Shown: positions 1-10,894 of the stretch, in pieces
Layout: the number at the start of each line of letters is the position of its first letter
Position numbering within the stretch: the stretch's first letter is position 1
DNA from: Setomelanomma holmii
Taxonomy: Eukaryota > Ascomycota > Dothideomycetes > Pleosporales > Phaeosphaeriaceae
Reading direction: 5' to 3'
Assembly: GCA_010015745.1 (NCBI GenBank)
Contig: ML978159.1
Span: 496,001 to 560,000 of the forward strand
DNA length: 64,000 bases
Notes under the pieces: generated by a model
Seen by the model: the letters and a program-made list of their open reading frames with translations, nothing else
Database searches by the model: none
Told to the model about the DNA's origin: nothing
Program-made: the position numbers and the translations under genes

Positions 1-1088
1 GGCATCTATGGAAGGCTGATGCACCCTGTATCGGCGTCAGAGGTTGCTTGGGAGGTTCGACACTCCACAGGTTTAGAAGCTATATTGCAGTGGACTTCAT
101 TCAAGTCAATCCTAAAATCACACTGAATATCAAAATCCCTCCCATAAGGGTGATCAATTTGACTGTGTGTAACGGTGGAGACACCAACAAGTTTACACGC
201 GTGACAACAAGAAGTCACGACTGGCGTGGCGCGCACTGCAGGATTGCGAGATTGTCCGGCTCGAGCCAACGAGTGGCCGCCAATGACCCTGGCGATACAG
301 CAAAGCGATTTGCGAAATCGCCTATGCGGGCAAGCCGTACTGCAAAGTACGATCGCGGCGTACAGATTGATGGTCCAAGCATTCCATACTGCTTCGGAGT
401 CCGAAATGAACACACTAGCCGCACTAAGACCCACCGCGAAACAGGGCCAATCTCATGTCGAGAATGACGCCTAAACAGCCGACTACACACATCCTCGTTG
501 AGATTGACCTTCTACTCTTGTAAATCTAAACATCGAATGACAACGTAAGCCTCTCATGGTCGTGGCGCAAAGGTCGTCATGCCCTGTTGAATCGTTCACC
601 CAAGTTGCCGACCTTTCTTGGCGTGCCATGTGGTCAGCACTGCATACTTTCCGACGCACTGTGGGCTTTGCTCTCGGCGACCATACTCGGGACCCGTCAT
701 CGGGGTTCTCTCGCATTGACCATACGATCCGATATGATCAACGAGTGCTCATTCGTAGACAGCAGAACGAGACTGGGGTCAAGTCAGTGCGCATCCACCA
801 CCCCGATACTGTCAACGTGCATGCTTTGCAACCCAGACAGGAAAGCTGAACGCCTAGATACGTCAGACATACGCAAGGCGAGGAGCATGCACTCTAACAT
901 GAAGCCCGCGGCGTGACATACTAAGCCAATAGGACTCCGTAAACCCAATACCCTTCCCACAGAAGAAGTGCTCATGTGGCTTGGAGATATCTGAGCCCAT
1001 TGCCCTGCATAACGATCTTGTCACAACATTCACTACAGCTACATGACCCTCCTATCCGCATAGCATTGCACAGAGTCGCATCGCCGTC
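1..1088. other. Left-end intergenic region
   Basis: I see no convincing gene. Several short overlapping open frames exist on both strands, but none has a recognisable motif, start context or plausible splice continuation. The last 200 bases are the likely promoter of the receptor gene starting at 1089. Confidence 0.5.
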
Positions 1089-2331
1089 ATGTCTAGCCCA
1101 TTCATCACCGGCAAAGGACCTGAAGTCGTCGTTGTCCCCCTCGTCTTTCTCTTCATCGCATACCTCATCGTGTCTCTTCGGTTGTGGAGTCGGCATATAG
1201 TCAAGCGGCCGTTCCAGATTCATGACTACTTGATCGGATTTGGGCTGGTGTTGACCACTGGGATTGTCGTTTGCCTAATCTTAAGTATGTTCAATGTTGC
1301 ATTCCAGGTTTGACAACATTCATGAGGACTAATTTGTGCGTAGACGTTCAGCATGGCGGCTTGGGCCAGACTGGTGCGACTCTCATGCAAGATCCAGCCA
1401 CGTATATGGCAAAATTGACATACTTTGGAAAGGTTAGCAATATCCCTTTTCCCGTCATACTGTACTGACTGAAGCACTCCAGATCCTGGTCATTGTACAA
1501 CCATTCTGGGCCTTCGCGATGACCTTCATCCGACTCTCCACGTTGAACTTGTATGCGCATCTCTTCAGCATCCATCCTCGCTTTCGACGCGCATGCTGGG
1601 CTGTAGCCGCCGCTTGTGTCCTGTGGCTGCCATGCGATCTAGTGGCTTGTTTCATGATCTGCCAGCCGGTAGCCTTCAATTGGGATCCGACCATCCCTGG
1701 CGGCAAATGCGGCGACACTGCGGTGGCGTACATCGCGATGCACGTCAGCAACGTGGTCATTGATATCAGTATCGCACTCCTTCCCGTGCCAGTACTGTGG
1801 AAGTTGAAGTTGGACACCGGGAAGAGAGTAGCCATCATATTCATGTTCGCTCTTGGATCCCTGTGAGTAGTGATGATCTTACTCTTCAACGGTACAGTCG
1901 CTGACCGTTTCAGTATTTGCGCCATATCAGTAGCGCGCATCGCCATGTTCAAGAAGGTCAATCTCAAGTCTCCGGACTTTACCTACGATGCAGTCAACCT
2001 CTACCTCTTCACCGCACTTGAGCCGCTCCTGGCCATTTCGCTAGCATGTCTACCACTTCTGCGCCCCTTCAGCGAAAGGATCGCAGACTCATCTGCCCTT
2101 TCCTGGGTGAAGAGCCTACGATCGTCGATGACCTCAAGCAAGGGTAGCACTGCCCACTCGGCCCAGAAGTCGAGCCATAACGGTGATGTTAGCGGAACCT
2201 CAAGTCTCAGTGACATCCCCCTGCATCAACACGGAGCGTTCCAGAAGTTCGGCCAACACGACATCGTGGTGACTAGCGAGGTGGAACAGAAGTTCGAAAT
2301 TCGGGACAGCTTGAGGAGGGAGCAAGTGTAG
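1089..2331 (+). CDS. PTH11/rhodopsin-like seven-helix integral membrane protein
   Basis: Four exons: 1089-1284, 1344-1432, 1483-1862 and 1914-2331. They give 360 residues and every junction keeps frame; the first intron ends at a TAG acceptor at 1341-1343. The protein opens with a short outer segment and a hydrophobic helix followed by the SLRLWSR motif. An HGGLGQ loop and further helices follow, then a polar Ser-rich cytoplasmic tail of about 110 residues. This layout is that of the fungal rhodopsin-like/SAT4 family of PTH11-type receptors, which sit in the plasma membrane and are thought to sense surface or chemical cues. No CFEM cysteine domain is present at the N-terminus. The ligand is unknown. 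Family assignment is by pattern recognition, and the function is only as good as the family label. Confidence 0.8.
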
Positions 2332-3496
2332 AGCATCCTTTTGGTGGTCCTTTCATTTAGGCACATGTTTTGCTGGAAACGCGAAGTGCTCGCTTTCAGC
2401 GCTCGATATCAGCATTTGGCGGGTGTTGAGGAGTCATCTTTTCTTTATGCCTCAGGATAGACAATAAACCAATGGAAAGAACACCATGTTAGCATCATCT
2501 CCCTGTCGCAACCTGTACCCGCCCATGTGCCCAGGAAAGTAAGGCGGCATGGAAATGGAGTGTGCATTCCTAGCAGCCACGAATTGGACCACCGCATTCA
2601 TACCCGCACCCTCTTACCTTAGGTGGGACACAGCTAAAGTACCTCGCGCGCGTTTACGAAGGAACGCGAAGGTCTCCTAGCTTACATGCCTTTAGTCTAT
2701 TTGAGTGCTGAAAGCCGCTTGTATATCTTCGCGCAGCATCAAGATTGTACATCAAGAGCGAGGTTGGGGTGTCCTATCCGGGATGAAAAGGTGCGGTACA
2801 ACATTTTGTTGCAAGGGAAGGGCTACTGCCTTGTACATCGAGCGCCTGGCACGGTTTGAGATGGCCGTCATGGACAAGAATGAGACTTTGCGTGCTGGTG
2901 TTGTGCGCGACAGACGCAACCTTGGAAAAGCCAGGAAAAAGCGGGGAGTGAGAGGGTTCTCGTAGCTTCCGGCTTCGGCTTCAGACACATACACCACCAA
3001 ATCTCTACACGCAACGGTCTCGAAGTCAATTCAGCTTGCTTGCTCGTAGGAAAGCCGAATGCAACAGATTGCGAATGTATCCCTACGAGCCTATGCACGA
3101 TCTATTTCGCAAACAGCTAGGCGCTTCGGCGTCATTCGCGGGAAAATCCCTGGACAATGTTCCGCGAACCACGATGCCTTCAAACTTCATCAACGCGCGA
3201 CATCTTCTAGAACGGACAAGCACCCCAAGCGGGCCTAAGCTGCCCCAAGCTTGACCCGAGAGCCTTGGAAGGCTTGGGTTAGCTTGCGGGGTCTTCGCAA
3301 ATGATGTGGAGATGAGCGACGGAGCGGTGGAAGGGTGAACTTTTACCAAGGCGGAGAAACTTCACTTGTACTGCTTGGCATCCGGCGCAGCGATTGAAAT
3401 GATGGTCAAGATGGTCATACTTAAGGCGGGATTGAGGAGCTTAGTTCTGGGGTTTCAAGCATCCAACCCACTGACCAGGTCTTCGGTTTCTTCACA
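2332..3496. other. Intergenic region before the polygalacturonase gene
   Basis: No gene is supported. Open frames at 2705-2965 and 3036-3254 have no motif and overlap antisense frames of equal length. The right part should hold the promoter of the GH28 gene. Confidence 0.5.
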
Positions 3497-4974
3497 ATGA
3501 AGTCGCTTTCGATACTCCTGGCGCTGGCCACTTCTCTCTCATCTGCATCTGCGTTGGCTGATGACAGCGATGCACTTCCAATGGGAGCTTCCATCGAGTT
3601 GCCTCGCTCCGAACTCATAGCTGGACACTCCTTACTTCAAGTTCGGGACAAGCCCAGGCCAAAGGACAACTGGGGTAATGCCATCGAGAAAGACCGCAAG
3701 AAGATCACCATTCGAGCATCCAAGAACGATACGGACGACATCAGCGACGAGTTCCTTTGGGCTCTCAAGAAAGCTAACAACGGTGGCTTGGTGCATCTGA
3801 AGAAGAACCACAAGTACATCATTGGCAAGAAGCTCGACTTGACGTTCTTGAAAGACGTCTACGTGAATATTGAGGGTGAGTTGAAGTTTACGAATGACAT
3901 TAAGTATTGGCAAGCGAACAATTTCTACTATGCGTTCCAAAAGAGCATCACCTTCTGGGTATGGGGTGGCAAGTAGGTTTCGACTTTTTAACAACGATTG
4001 TGCAATTTACTAATGCTCATCAGGGATGTCAAGATCTACGGCAAAGGCACCATCAATGGTAACGGTCAGGCTTGGTGGGATGGCTTCTCCGGCGCGGAGA
4101 TCCTCGACCCCAAGAACAAGTTCTACCGACCAATCCTGTTCCTGACGGACAATGCAACCAACATCGAGATCTCTGGCCTTCACCTCAAAGATTCTCCATG
4201 CTGGACGACCTTTATGGTCCGCACCAAGAACGTGGTCTTTGATGACATCTACATCGATGCCGTTTCTACAAATGCCTCGGTAAACAGCGAGCGTTGTTCC
4301 AATTTCATACACTCTGGCTAACATCAGCCCAGTCACTGCCCAAGAACACGGATGGCTTTGACACCTTGAATATTGACGGCTTGAGCGTCACCAACACCCG
4401 TGTGAACGTAGGAGATGACTGTTTCAGCCCCAAGTCAAACACCACCAACATCTTCGTCAAGAACCTTTGGTGCAATGGCACTCATGGCGTTTCCATGGGT
4501 TCAATCGGCCAATACCCTGGCGTGAAAGACTACATCTCCAATGCCTGGATCGAGAACGTCACTCTTCTGAACGGCGAGAACGGTGCGCGCCTGAAGGCCT
4601 GGGCGGGGCCAAATGTTGGCTACGGCTACATTGATAATGTCACGTACAAAGACATCCATATCGAGAACACCGACAACCCGATCGTTCTTGATCAATGTTA
4701 CTTCAACATCTCGCCAGCGAACTGTACCAACTATCCTTCGAAGGTCAACATCACGAATGTGAACTTTATCAACATCAGCGGTACTTCATCCGGAAAGGAA
4801 GGAAAGGTCGTGGCCGACTTGACTTGCTCGCCAGGAGCGACTTGCAATGGCATCCACCTAGAGAACATCAATATCACGAGTCCGGCGGGCTCGCCACCGG
4901 TGATGGTGTGCGACAACATCCAAGGTAGCATTGGTGTGCCCTGTGTTTCTGGCAACTCAACAGCTGCGAGTTAG
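3497..4974 (+). CDS. Secreted GH28 exo-polygalacturonase
   Basis: Three exons: 3497-3972, 4024-4279 and 4333-4974, giving 457 residues. The protein starts with a clear signal peptide (Met-Lys, then a hydrophobic Leu/Ala/Ser stretch ending near ASA). All four family-28 catalytic signatures are present: NTDGFDT at about residues 249-255, GDDCFSPK with the paired aspartates near 272-273, GTHGVSMG with the histidine near 295, and RLK near 330-332. The form of the DDCF and HGVSMGSIGQYPG segments resembles fungal exo-polygalacturonases (PgaX type), which release galacturonic acid from pectin ends, better than endo enzymes. Many Asn-X-Ser/Thr sites suggest heavy N-glycosylation. The gene looks intact and lies tail-to-tail with a dead GH30 gene. 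Confidence 0.9.
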
Positions 4975-5098
4975 TATATTGTCTAGAAATGCCAATAGTA
5001 GATCTTTGAGGTAATTGTAATACACACAACGTTATCAATCTTCCCCAAACATGTCCACCATTCCATAACCCCCAGCGCAGCTAACATCAAGCTCACTC

Positions 5099-6539
5099 TC
5101 ACCCCTCCACAACAAAAGTAACCATACTCCTGCCCGTCACCTGCGCACTTACAGTCCCATCTACCGCCACCATCATACCCAGCTTGTCACAATCATGGGT
5201 ATTATCCGTAATCTAAGCCTCCCCCTGCTTCACCACAAACCCACCCACCTCCACCGTCACACTACCACCCGTCGCATCACCCTGAGTAACCTGCACAGCG
5301 ATCTTCCCATCCGAATTTCTAAAGGCAGTAACCTTCGCGCCACTCGGCGCACCACTCGTTCCCACCCTCACAGCACCAGGTCGTACGTGTCGACTCCAGT
5401 TCGCGAATGCTCAGAGCCGTTTACTCGGGATCAAACTTTTCTTGTCGTTTGCAATGCGCACGAGTTTGGAATTTGTGGACCCGTCTTGTACGCCGATCCA
5501 GTACAGGTAGGCAGAGACGTTGGCGGAAGTGATGGCGTCGGAGATTTTGTTGACCCAGAGTAAACCTTCGCCGGCAGAGCCGCTGGTATAGAAGGACGTG
5601 CTCCAGGGGCCGCCTTGAAGATCGGCATGTTCGGTTTGCCAGACGCGGTGGGGCGTGGAGATTGGGGAGACTGGTTGGGATGTATAGGAGCTGGGTAGGG
5701 ATTAGTGATTGGTGTGCGAGACAGAGGAGGTATGACTTGCTGTGCGGTGATGGTGCCGAGTAGGTTGCTGACGCTGCTTAGGCCGGACATCATGCTTTGT
5801 TGACTGTCCAGCCTTCAGCATCACATCAAGTTATCTTCACATTCGTGTAGCCGGCTTTGTCGAGCGTTGGTCTCAGGAGTTTGACGACCTCGGCTGCTTG
5901 CTGTCCATTGCTGCGCATGCTAGCATAGCTAGTGGTAAGATCCGGCTCGTTCAGGAACCCAAGATGCGTGATGTTCACACCAATCCCTTTGTAGTACGTG
6001 ATATACTGCACAAGAAGGTTAGAGTAGGCCTGCTTCCAGTCATTCGTGCAAGTCGCGCTTGCCACACCGCACAACGACCCACCATTCGCATCATTGTTGT
6101 TCGTCTTCATATACCCGGGCGCAGACCATGCGTCCGCATAAATATTCTTGACACCATACGTCTTGACTGCTTCAGTGCTCAACCAAACTTGCGAATTGTC
6201 GTTTCCCTCTCAAACATACTTTGGCGTTGCATTCGGGCCTCCTGGACTCTTAGGCTGTATACTAATCATATGGTCACTGCTCGAGTCTGGCGAAGATTCG
6301 ATGCCATTTCGAAGTATCGAGAAGCCCGCGCCAGAAGTCTGGTTGAACAAGAGATCTAATGCGTATCGTTGCAACGGCTCCGAGAGTGCTTTGCTCCGAT
6401 TGGCGCGCTGAAAGGTCTCGCTTATTATTTGGTAAGTCTTGCTAAGGTCGACGGTAATGGTAGATACTTGACGCGCATTAAGCGCAAGTCGCGATTCGGC
6501 GGGCGCGAAGAGCGCGAGCAAGAATGTGAAGAGCAACAT
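5099..6539 (-). pseudogene. GH30 beta-1,4-xylanase/glucuronoxylanase pseudogene
   Basis: Reading from 6539 down, the protein begins with a signal peptide and then follows a fungal GH30 xylanase closely: GAGFSILRNGI, YADAWSAPGYMKTN, FLNEPDLTTSY (acid/base Glu), CDAEGW, VWQTEHADLQGG (nucleophile Glu) and a C-terminal beta domain. It is broken at least five times. There are TGA stops at 6210-6212, 5826-5828 and 5411-5413, a TAG at 5213-5215, and a one-base frame change near 5790-5800. Coding similarity resumes after each lesion and ends at a natural TGA at 5099-5101. One intron, 5691-5740, is of the rarer GC...AG type and restores the HSYTS motif. Near the N-terminus about four residues seem missing after KTYQ. 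The gene once encoded a secreted hemicellulase and cannot make one now. Confidence 0.9.
5691..5740 (-). other. GC-AG intron inside the GH30 pseudogene
   Basis: On the minus strand the intron begins GCAAGT and ends CCTACCCAG, 50 nt. Removing it joins ITAH to SYTSQPVSPIS, the expected family sequence. GT...AG is the rule elsewhere in this window. Confidence 0.7.
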
Positions 6540-6575
6540 GATTGTTTGGGCGAAGATTGTCTGTTCTGCACACCT

Positions 6576-6589
6576 TACCTAGCTAGGTA
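6576..6589. promoter_or_regulatory. 14-bp perfect palindrome upstream of the GH30 pseudogene
   Basis: TACCTAGCTAGGTA is a perfect palindrome 37-50 bases upstream of the GH30 start. It shares 12 of 14 bases with a palindrome at 20083-20096. It may be a dimeric transcription-factor site; this is inference. Confidence 0.4.
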
Positions 6590-6609
6590 CATGATAGCAT
6601 GGCATTGTC

Positions 6610-6616
6610 TTTATAC
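6610..6616 (-). promoter_or_regulatory. TATA-like box of the GH30 pseudogene
   Basis: On the minus strand the sequence reads GTATAAAG about 70 bases upstream of the ATG at 6539, a normal position for a fungal TATA element. It suggests the promoter outlived the coding sequence. Confidence 0.4.
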
Positions 6617-7173
6617 CGACAGTGCCAAGGTCAGCATTTGATCCTCGTTCTCGTTTACTGGATATCCCCACCGGATGAAGTGTTACACCAGGTTTAATTG
6701 CAGACTGCTCTCCACAACTCACAAGGGCTGCTTCCGAAGACAGTGCGATCTTTGTGGGGATGCTTCAGGCGCGTTGAATCCCCGCGAATAGTGTGTGGAA
6801 AATGTAGCCTTGATCAATCGCCGGTTGAATCATGTCTTCCTGTTGCCGAAGATGCTCTACTAGATTCGGTCTAGGTCATGGGTACGACCAAGACGTCATT
6901 GTTCTGCTTTGTTATAGTGAGCGGGCACTCTCCTGTAGCTCGAGTCTGTTTGTAAGTATCGTGGAATTCTCAGGGGCCTTGCAATGAGTCGAAATGGTTG
7001 TGTGTTCAACTTAGCGTCGGAACGAGGACAAGCTGAGGAATTCCTTGACGATTTTCACCCTTTCACCTTCACAAAACTCACATCTACACTCGCCATCTCA
7101 GCCCGTCAAGTTATACCCAACAACTCCCCAATCCCCCATCTTTTCAAACACCGACGGCAAAACAGCCTTGAAG

Positions 7174-8942
7174 TCACTCAGGCTTCCTTTCCAACGAAGT
7201 ATCACCACCCCGCCACTTCACGAACCTCACATCCACCCTCGGTGCTCCCGCCGTAAAATGATCTCTAATCCCCTCCCAAAACGCTTCTGGTTCGAAACCC
7301 ACCGGCAAAACAACATCAAATTCACTGACAACTCTTCCAACCACACTCCTCAACTCCATCATCGCAAGGCCCTTCCCCGCACAACTATACGGCCCAGTCG
7401 AAAACGGAATGAACGCTTCCTTCCTCAGCACCAGCTCCGATCGATCTAGCCAGCGCTCGGGAATGAAATCGTTCGGCTCGACGAAGTTACGAGGATCGCG
7501 GCTCAATACGAATGGTGAAACTTGCACAATCATGTTTCCGGGGACGAAATGGTTCTTGAGGCGTAGTCCTTCGGGGGGTGTTACGCGCTGTGAGGCGAAG
7601 AAGACGGATGGCCATAGCCGCATCGACTCAAAAACAATGGCGTCGAGAAGAGGGAGTGGACTTTGGCAGTGGTATGTTGATGCATGCGCGCGGAACTCTT
7701 TGCGCAGAGCGTGCAAGTATTCTGGATGTGTGGCGAGGTGCATGAAGATAAATGTCAGGGCTGACGAAGTTGTCTCGCTGCCAGCGCTTATGATCAGGCG
7801 AGATTCGCCGTAGAGAAGAGTGTGACCGGCGGACGTGTCAGGTGTATTGGCAATAAGGTGGGAGATGAGGTCTGGTTTGGCGTCTTTGACCTGTCCAGTG
7901 TGAGTCTTGCGTTAGGTGATTGATCGTGAATGAAGGGACTTACTGCAATTCTGGCTTTCATTCGGCTCACACTCCAGTCTGTCCACTCTTTCATTGGTCC
8001 CGCAAGCGAAGTCAGTACGCCCAATGTGTTCATCAGCCAAGGCATATGATGTAATAAACCAAAGGCGTATAGGCTGCCAGTCATGGTTTTGAGGATGCTA
8101 GCTCCGACGTCGCTTTGCTCGCCCTTGATGAAGCCCATCGGTTTTCCAAAAGCCAGGGCGGCCATTACATCATAGGAGTAGTATGTCATGTACTCGAGCA
8201 GCGGCACGGGATTACCTTCCTGCTTTCGCAAACGAGTGAGCGATTGCTGGGTGAACTCCTCAATTTTGGGAGCATAATCCGATAGAGCTGTAGAATGAGA
8301 GTTTGGACCATTAGTGAGGGAATTGAGAGCACTGACAAGCTTTGAACGCGTTATCCCATATCCTGCGTCTTTGGCGGTGAAACTGCTTGTCTCGATTTAG
8401 ATGTAATGATTTGTCCATGATGTCGAACAAAGGCCCTTTACTAGTCTTTGATTGACCCCCCAGAATTGCAGGAATAGCATCTACATCGAAAATCGTAAGC
8501 TCCCGTGGGCCTGACTTATGTTCTTAGTGTGCAGTACCACAATCACACTTCATATCCCAGACGTACCCGTCCTGACATAATCTCCATACTCTGTCTGCAG
8601 GTCCTGCAGCCTTCGATGAAAATGTAGATCGGTATCCCAATTCTGCTTCACGGTCCACCATTTCGACAACCTCGCACCGAAAGGACCTGGATATTTGCGC
8701 AATGGATGCAAGTAGGCTCGATATATTCCAATATATGACCATAACGGCAGCCAAAACGATGCAGATAATGTAGTTGCTGGAAGGAAGCCGGCATAAAGAA
8801 ATATCGTGAAGTATGCGACGATCGAAGTAACGATGATCGACAGGGCAAGGTGATCGACTTCCGCTCTCCGCAGTATCAACTCATGAAGTGTCACTGCAGC
8901 GAGTGGTCCGAGCAAGTACGATGTGCAATGAAAGTAGGCCAT
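7174..8942 (-). CDS. Microsomal cytochrome P450 monooxygenase
   Basis: Four exons on the minus strand: 8942-8567, 8510-8337, 8287-7944 and 7890-7174, giving 536 residues. The ATG at 8942 sits in an ACCATGG context; the longer frame upstream has no ATG. Two or three hydrophobic helices at the N-terminus precede the proline-rich hinge HPLRKYPGPF. The I-helix motif is AGSETTSSA. The ExxR pair is ESMR near residue 385, followed by PERW, and the haem loop is FSTGPYSCAGKG with the cysteine near residue 467. All catalytic hallmarks are intact. The substrate cannot be read from the sequence; similar enzymes act in secondary metabolism or detoxification. No polyketide or peptide synthase lies nearby, so a gene cluster is not evident. 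Confidence 0.9.
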
Positions 8943-9563
8943 GGTATGAATTTGGTTTCGACGATCCGTAGCAGAAACGATCAAAGTGCTCGAGATGAAG
9001 GGTCGAGTTGAGGCTCGTTCGTGTTTGAGAGTACACGGTATGTCACCCTGATCGCATCGTCATACCTTTTATGGAACAGTATACTCGCAGAATCGCCAGT
9101 GATATGCCAATAAAAAAGCTCTGATAGTTTCGAGGGAAGAGGGTGCCGTCAAGCTTCGCGACGGGTGACAGTATATATTTGCACAAATCCGTGATGGCTT
9201 GACAGGCTCAAGTGCCGCGAGCGCAGGATGACTCTCAGTGGCTGCATGTTGCAGGGTTTTAACCCTGTATAACTAGCCTGAATTCAGGTTCACGCCGAAG
9301 CGAGCTTGGTCTGTCGGGATTGGTGGCGGTAGAATAATTCCCAAAAAGGAGACTTTCCGTTCTGGGAGCTTGCAATGCATGAGTGAACGCTTTCACGGGC
9401 CGCTATAGCAAGGCCTGATGGTATCCAGAGTAATCTGCTAGAACAGTAAATGTAGACGAAAAGCGGACAAAGCTAATCAAGATCCATACGCAAGGCATAT
9501 CAAATTGAAAAAGTGGTATCTGGCTATAAACAAAATTACCGTAAAATATACTCCTGACTGGCT
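8943..9563. other. P450 promoter and CWC25 3' flank
   Basis: The left part is the P450 upstream region, with an AT-rich TATA-like stretch around 9169-9180. The right part flanks the end of CWC25. No gene is visible. Confidence 0.5.
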
Positions 9564-10427
9564 TCAAGCCTCCGCACGAAGGTGGTGATGTCGTCCTCGG
9601 GCGATCGCTTCTCCGAGATCCATCTCGCGATCACTCATCAGACGACGTGGCCCATTTGAACGCCTTGCTGCCTCCTCTCTCTCTTCAGCCTCGGTTTGGC
9701 GGACACGCTGGGCTCGCTCCTCCTCTAACGTGGTGGCGGCGGTCTGCATCTGTGCCAGGCGGGCTTCGCGGTCCAAAGTGTCGCGTCGTCCTTCAGGCTC
9801 ATGTTTTGCCGACATTCTCGGCGACCGCGAACGGCGTCGATACTCGCGCTTGTGGTGCCTCCGCTCACGAGATCGGTCACGAGATCGCTCCCGGTGGTGC
9901 CTGTGTCGTCGGTCACGCTTCTCTTTCGCCCGTTTGTCGTCGTACTGGGCTTGCTTTTGGGCATCCTTCATGGCTTTGAGCTGCATCTCCATCTTCTGCT
10001 TCTGGATCAAAAGCAGGGGGTCCTCGAGAACTTTCTTATGCGTGTCTCTGGCTGTATTCGCAGTTGTGTTGCCGACGGCGTCGATGCCGACAGCGGCGCC
10101 CTTCTGCAGGCCCTGGGTGTCGGATTTGAGTAGGGTGTCGATTCTTCGCTTGCCGAGTAGATAGCCTTCGCGTTCTTCTGTGACTGCAGCGCCGTCGCCG
10201 CTGGGGCCTGCATACATCCAGTCGACCCGCTTCGTGACGACTCTGCCGCCGGACGCCTCTTGTAGCTTCTGTAGTTCTTCGATTTCGCGTTCCTCTTCAC
10301 GCTCTTTGCGCAATTTTTCGATTTGCTTGCGCTCCTCGAGTGCTGACTTCTCTTCCTTCCATACTCGCTCCTGGTTCTTGCGCAGATGTGGGTGCCACGA
10401 CTTCTTCAGATTCAGATCACCACCCAT
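9564..10427 (-). CDS. CWC25: Pre-mRNA-splicing factor CWC25
   Basis: A single exon of 287 residues. The N-terminus MGGDLNLKKSWHPHLRKNQ is the signature of CWC25/Cwf25, including the Cir_N-type segment. It is followed by a charged coiled-coil (ERKQIEKLRKEREEE), the conserved VDWMYAGP block near residue 75, and an Arg/Ser- and Arg/His-rich tail. In yeast CWC25 joins the activated spliceosome and promotes the first transesterification step. The protein is nuclear by family. It is divergent to ESF2, with which it shares a 467-base promoter region. Confidence 0.9.
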   Translation of the reverse strand: MGGDLNLKKSWHPHLRKNQERVWKEEKSALEERKQIEKLRKEREEEREIEELQKLQEASGGRVVTKRVDWMYAGPSGDGAAVTEEREGYLLGKRRIDTLLKSDTQGLQKGAAVGIDAVGNTTANTARDTHKKVLEDPLLLIQKQKMEMQLKAMKDAQKQAQYDDKRAKEKRDRRHRHHRERSRDRSRERRHHKREYRRRSRSPRMSAKHEPEGRRDTLDREARLAQMQTAATTLEEERAQRVRQTEAEEREEAARRSNGPRRLMSDREMDLGEAIARGRHHHLRAEA

Positions 10428-10894
10428 GATTCTGGTCTAGTGCGTGTCGCTGGAGCTGATGCTGCTGGAGATGGCGGTGATGTCTTGTGTCTCGTGTGTA
10501 GCGTCGAGTATACGAAGGTAGTCGCGCTTGTGGTTCAGCTTTTTGTGTTGGTGTGCGTTCCTGTTGTGTGGATGTGCGTCTGACGTGGTATGATTGTGTG
10601 CGAGTGGTGGATGAAGACGAAGGTGGGGTGGAGAGGGGAGAACGGGTTATAAAAGTGAGCCTGAGAATGTGGAAACCGCGCCACTCTCAGAACCATGGAC
10701 CAGCCTCTGCCAAGCCGCGCTAAAGCTCACCTCCGAGATCCCCGCAAAAGTTTCGAGCAGCGAACCTTGGATGCCTCCGCAAATTCGACCAGGTTACCGG
10801 CACAGCTCCAACGACAGCGGCGAGGAATTTGACCATAAAGGCCCGTACAATTGCGAACTTGCTAGTCCTAATATTGTAACCACCAGTCCGCGAA
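10428..10894. promoter_or_regulatory. Divergent promoter between CWC25 and ESF2
   Basis: 467 bases separate the two start codons. A TTATAAAAG box lies at 10647-10655, about 240 bases before the ESF2 ATG. No open frame here looks coding. Confidence 0.5.

Larger units (their letters stand above)
6540..7173. other. Intergenic region between GH30 pseudogene and P450
   Basis: This holds the GH30 promoter elements on the left and the 3' flank of the P450 gene on the right. No gene is visible. The frame at 6984-7256 lacks any motif and runs into the P450 antisense. Confidence 0.5.

Noticed and set aside
7285..7300. GGTTCGAAACCC resembling a tRNA B box
   Set aside because: It lies inside the last P450 exon, and no A box or cloverleaf can be formed around it.
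7174..8942. Secondary-metabolite cluster around the P450
   Set aside because: No polyketide synthase, peptide synthetase, terpene cyclase or cluster-type regulator is present within the visible neighbourhood.
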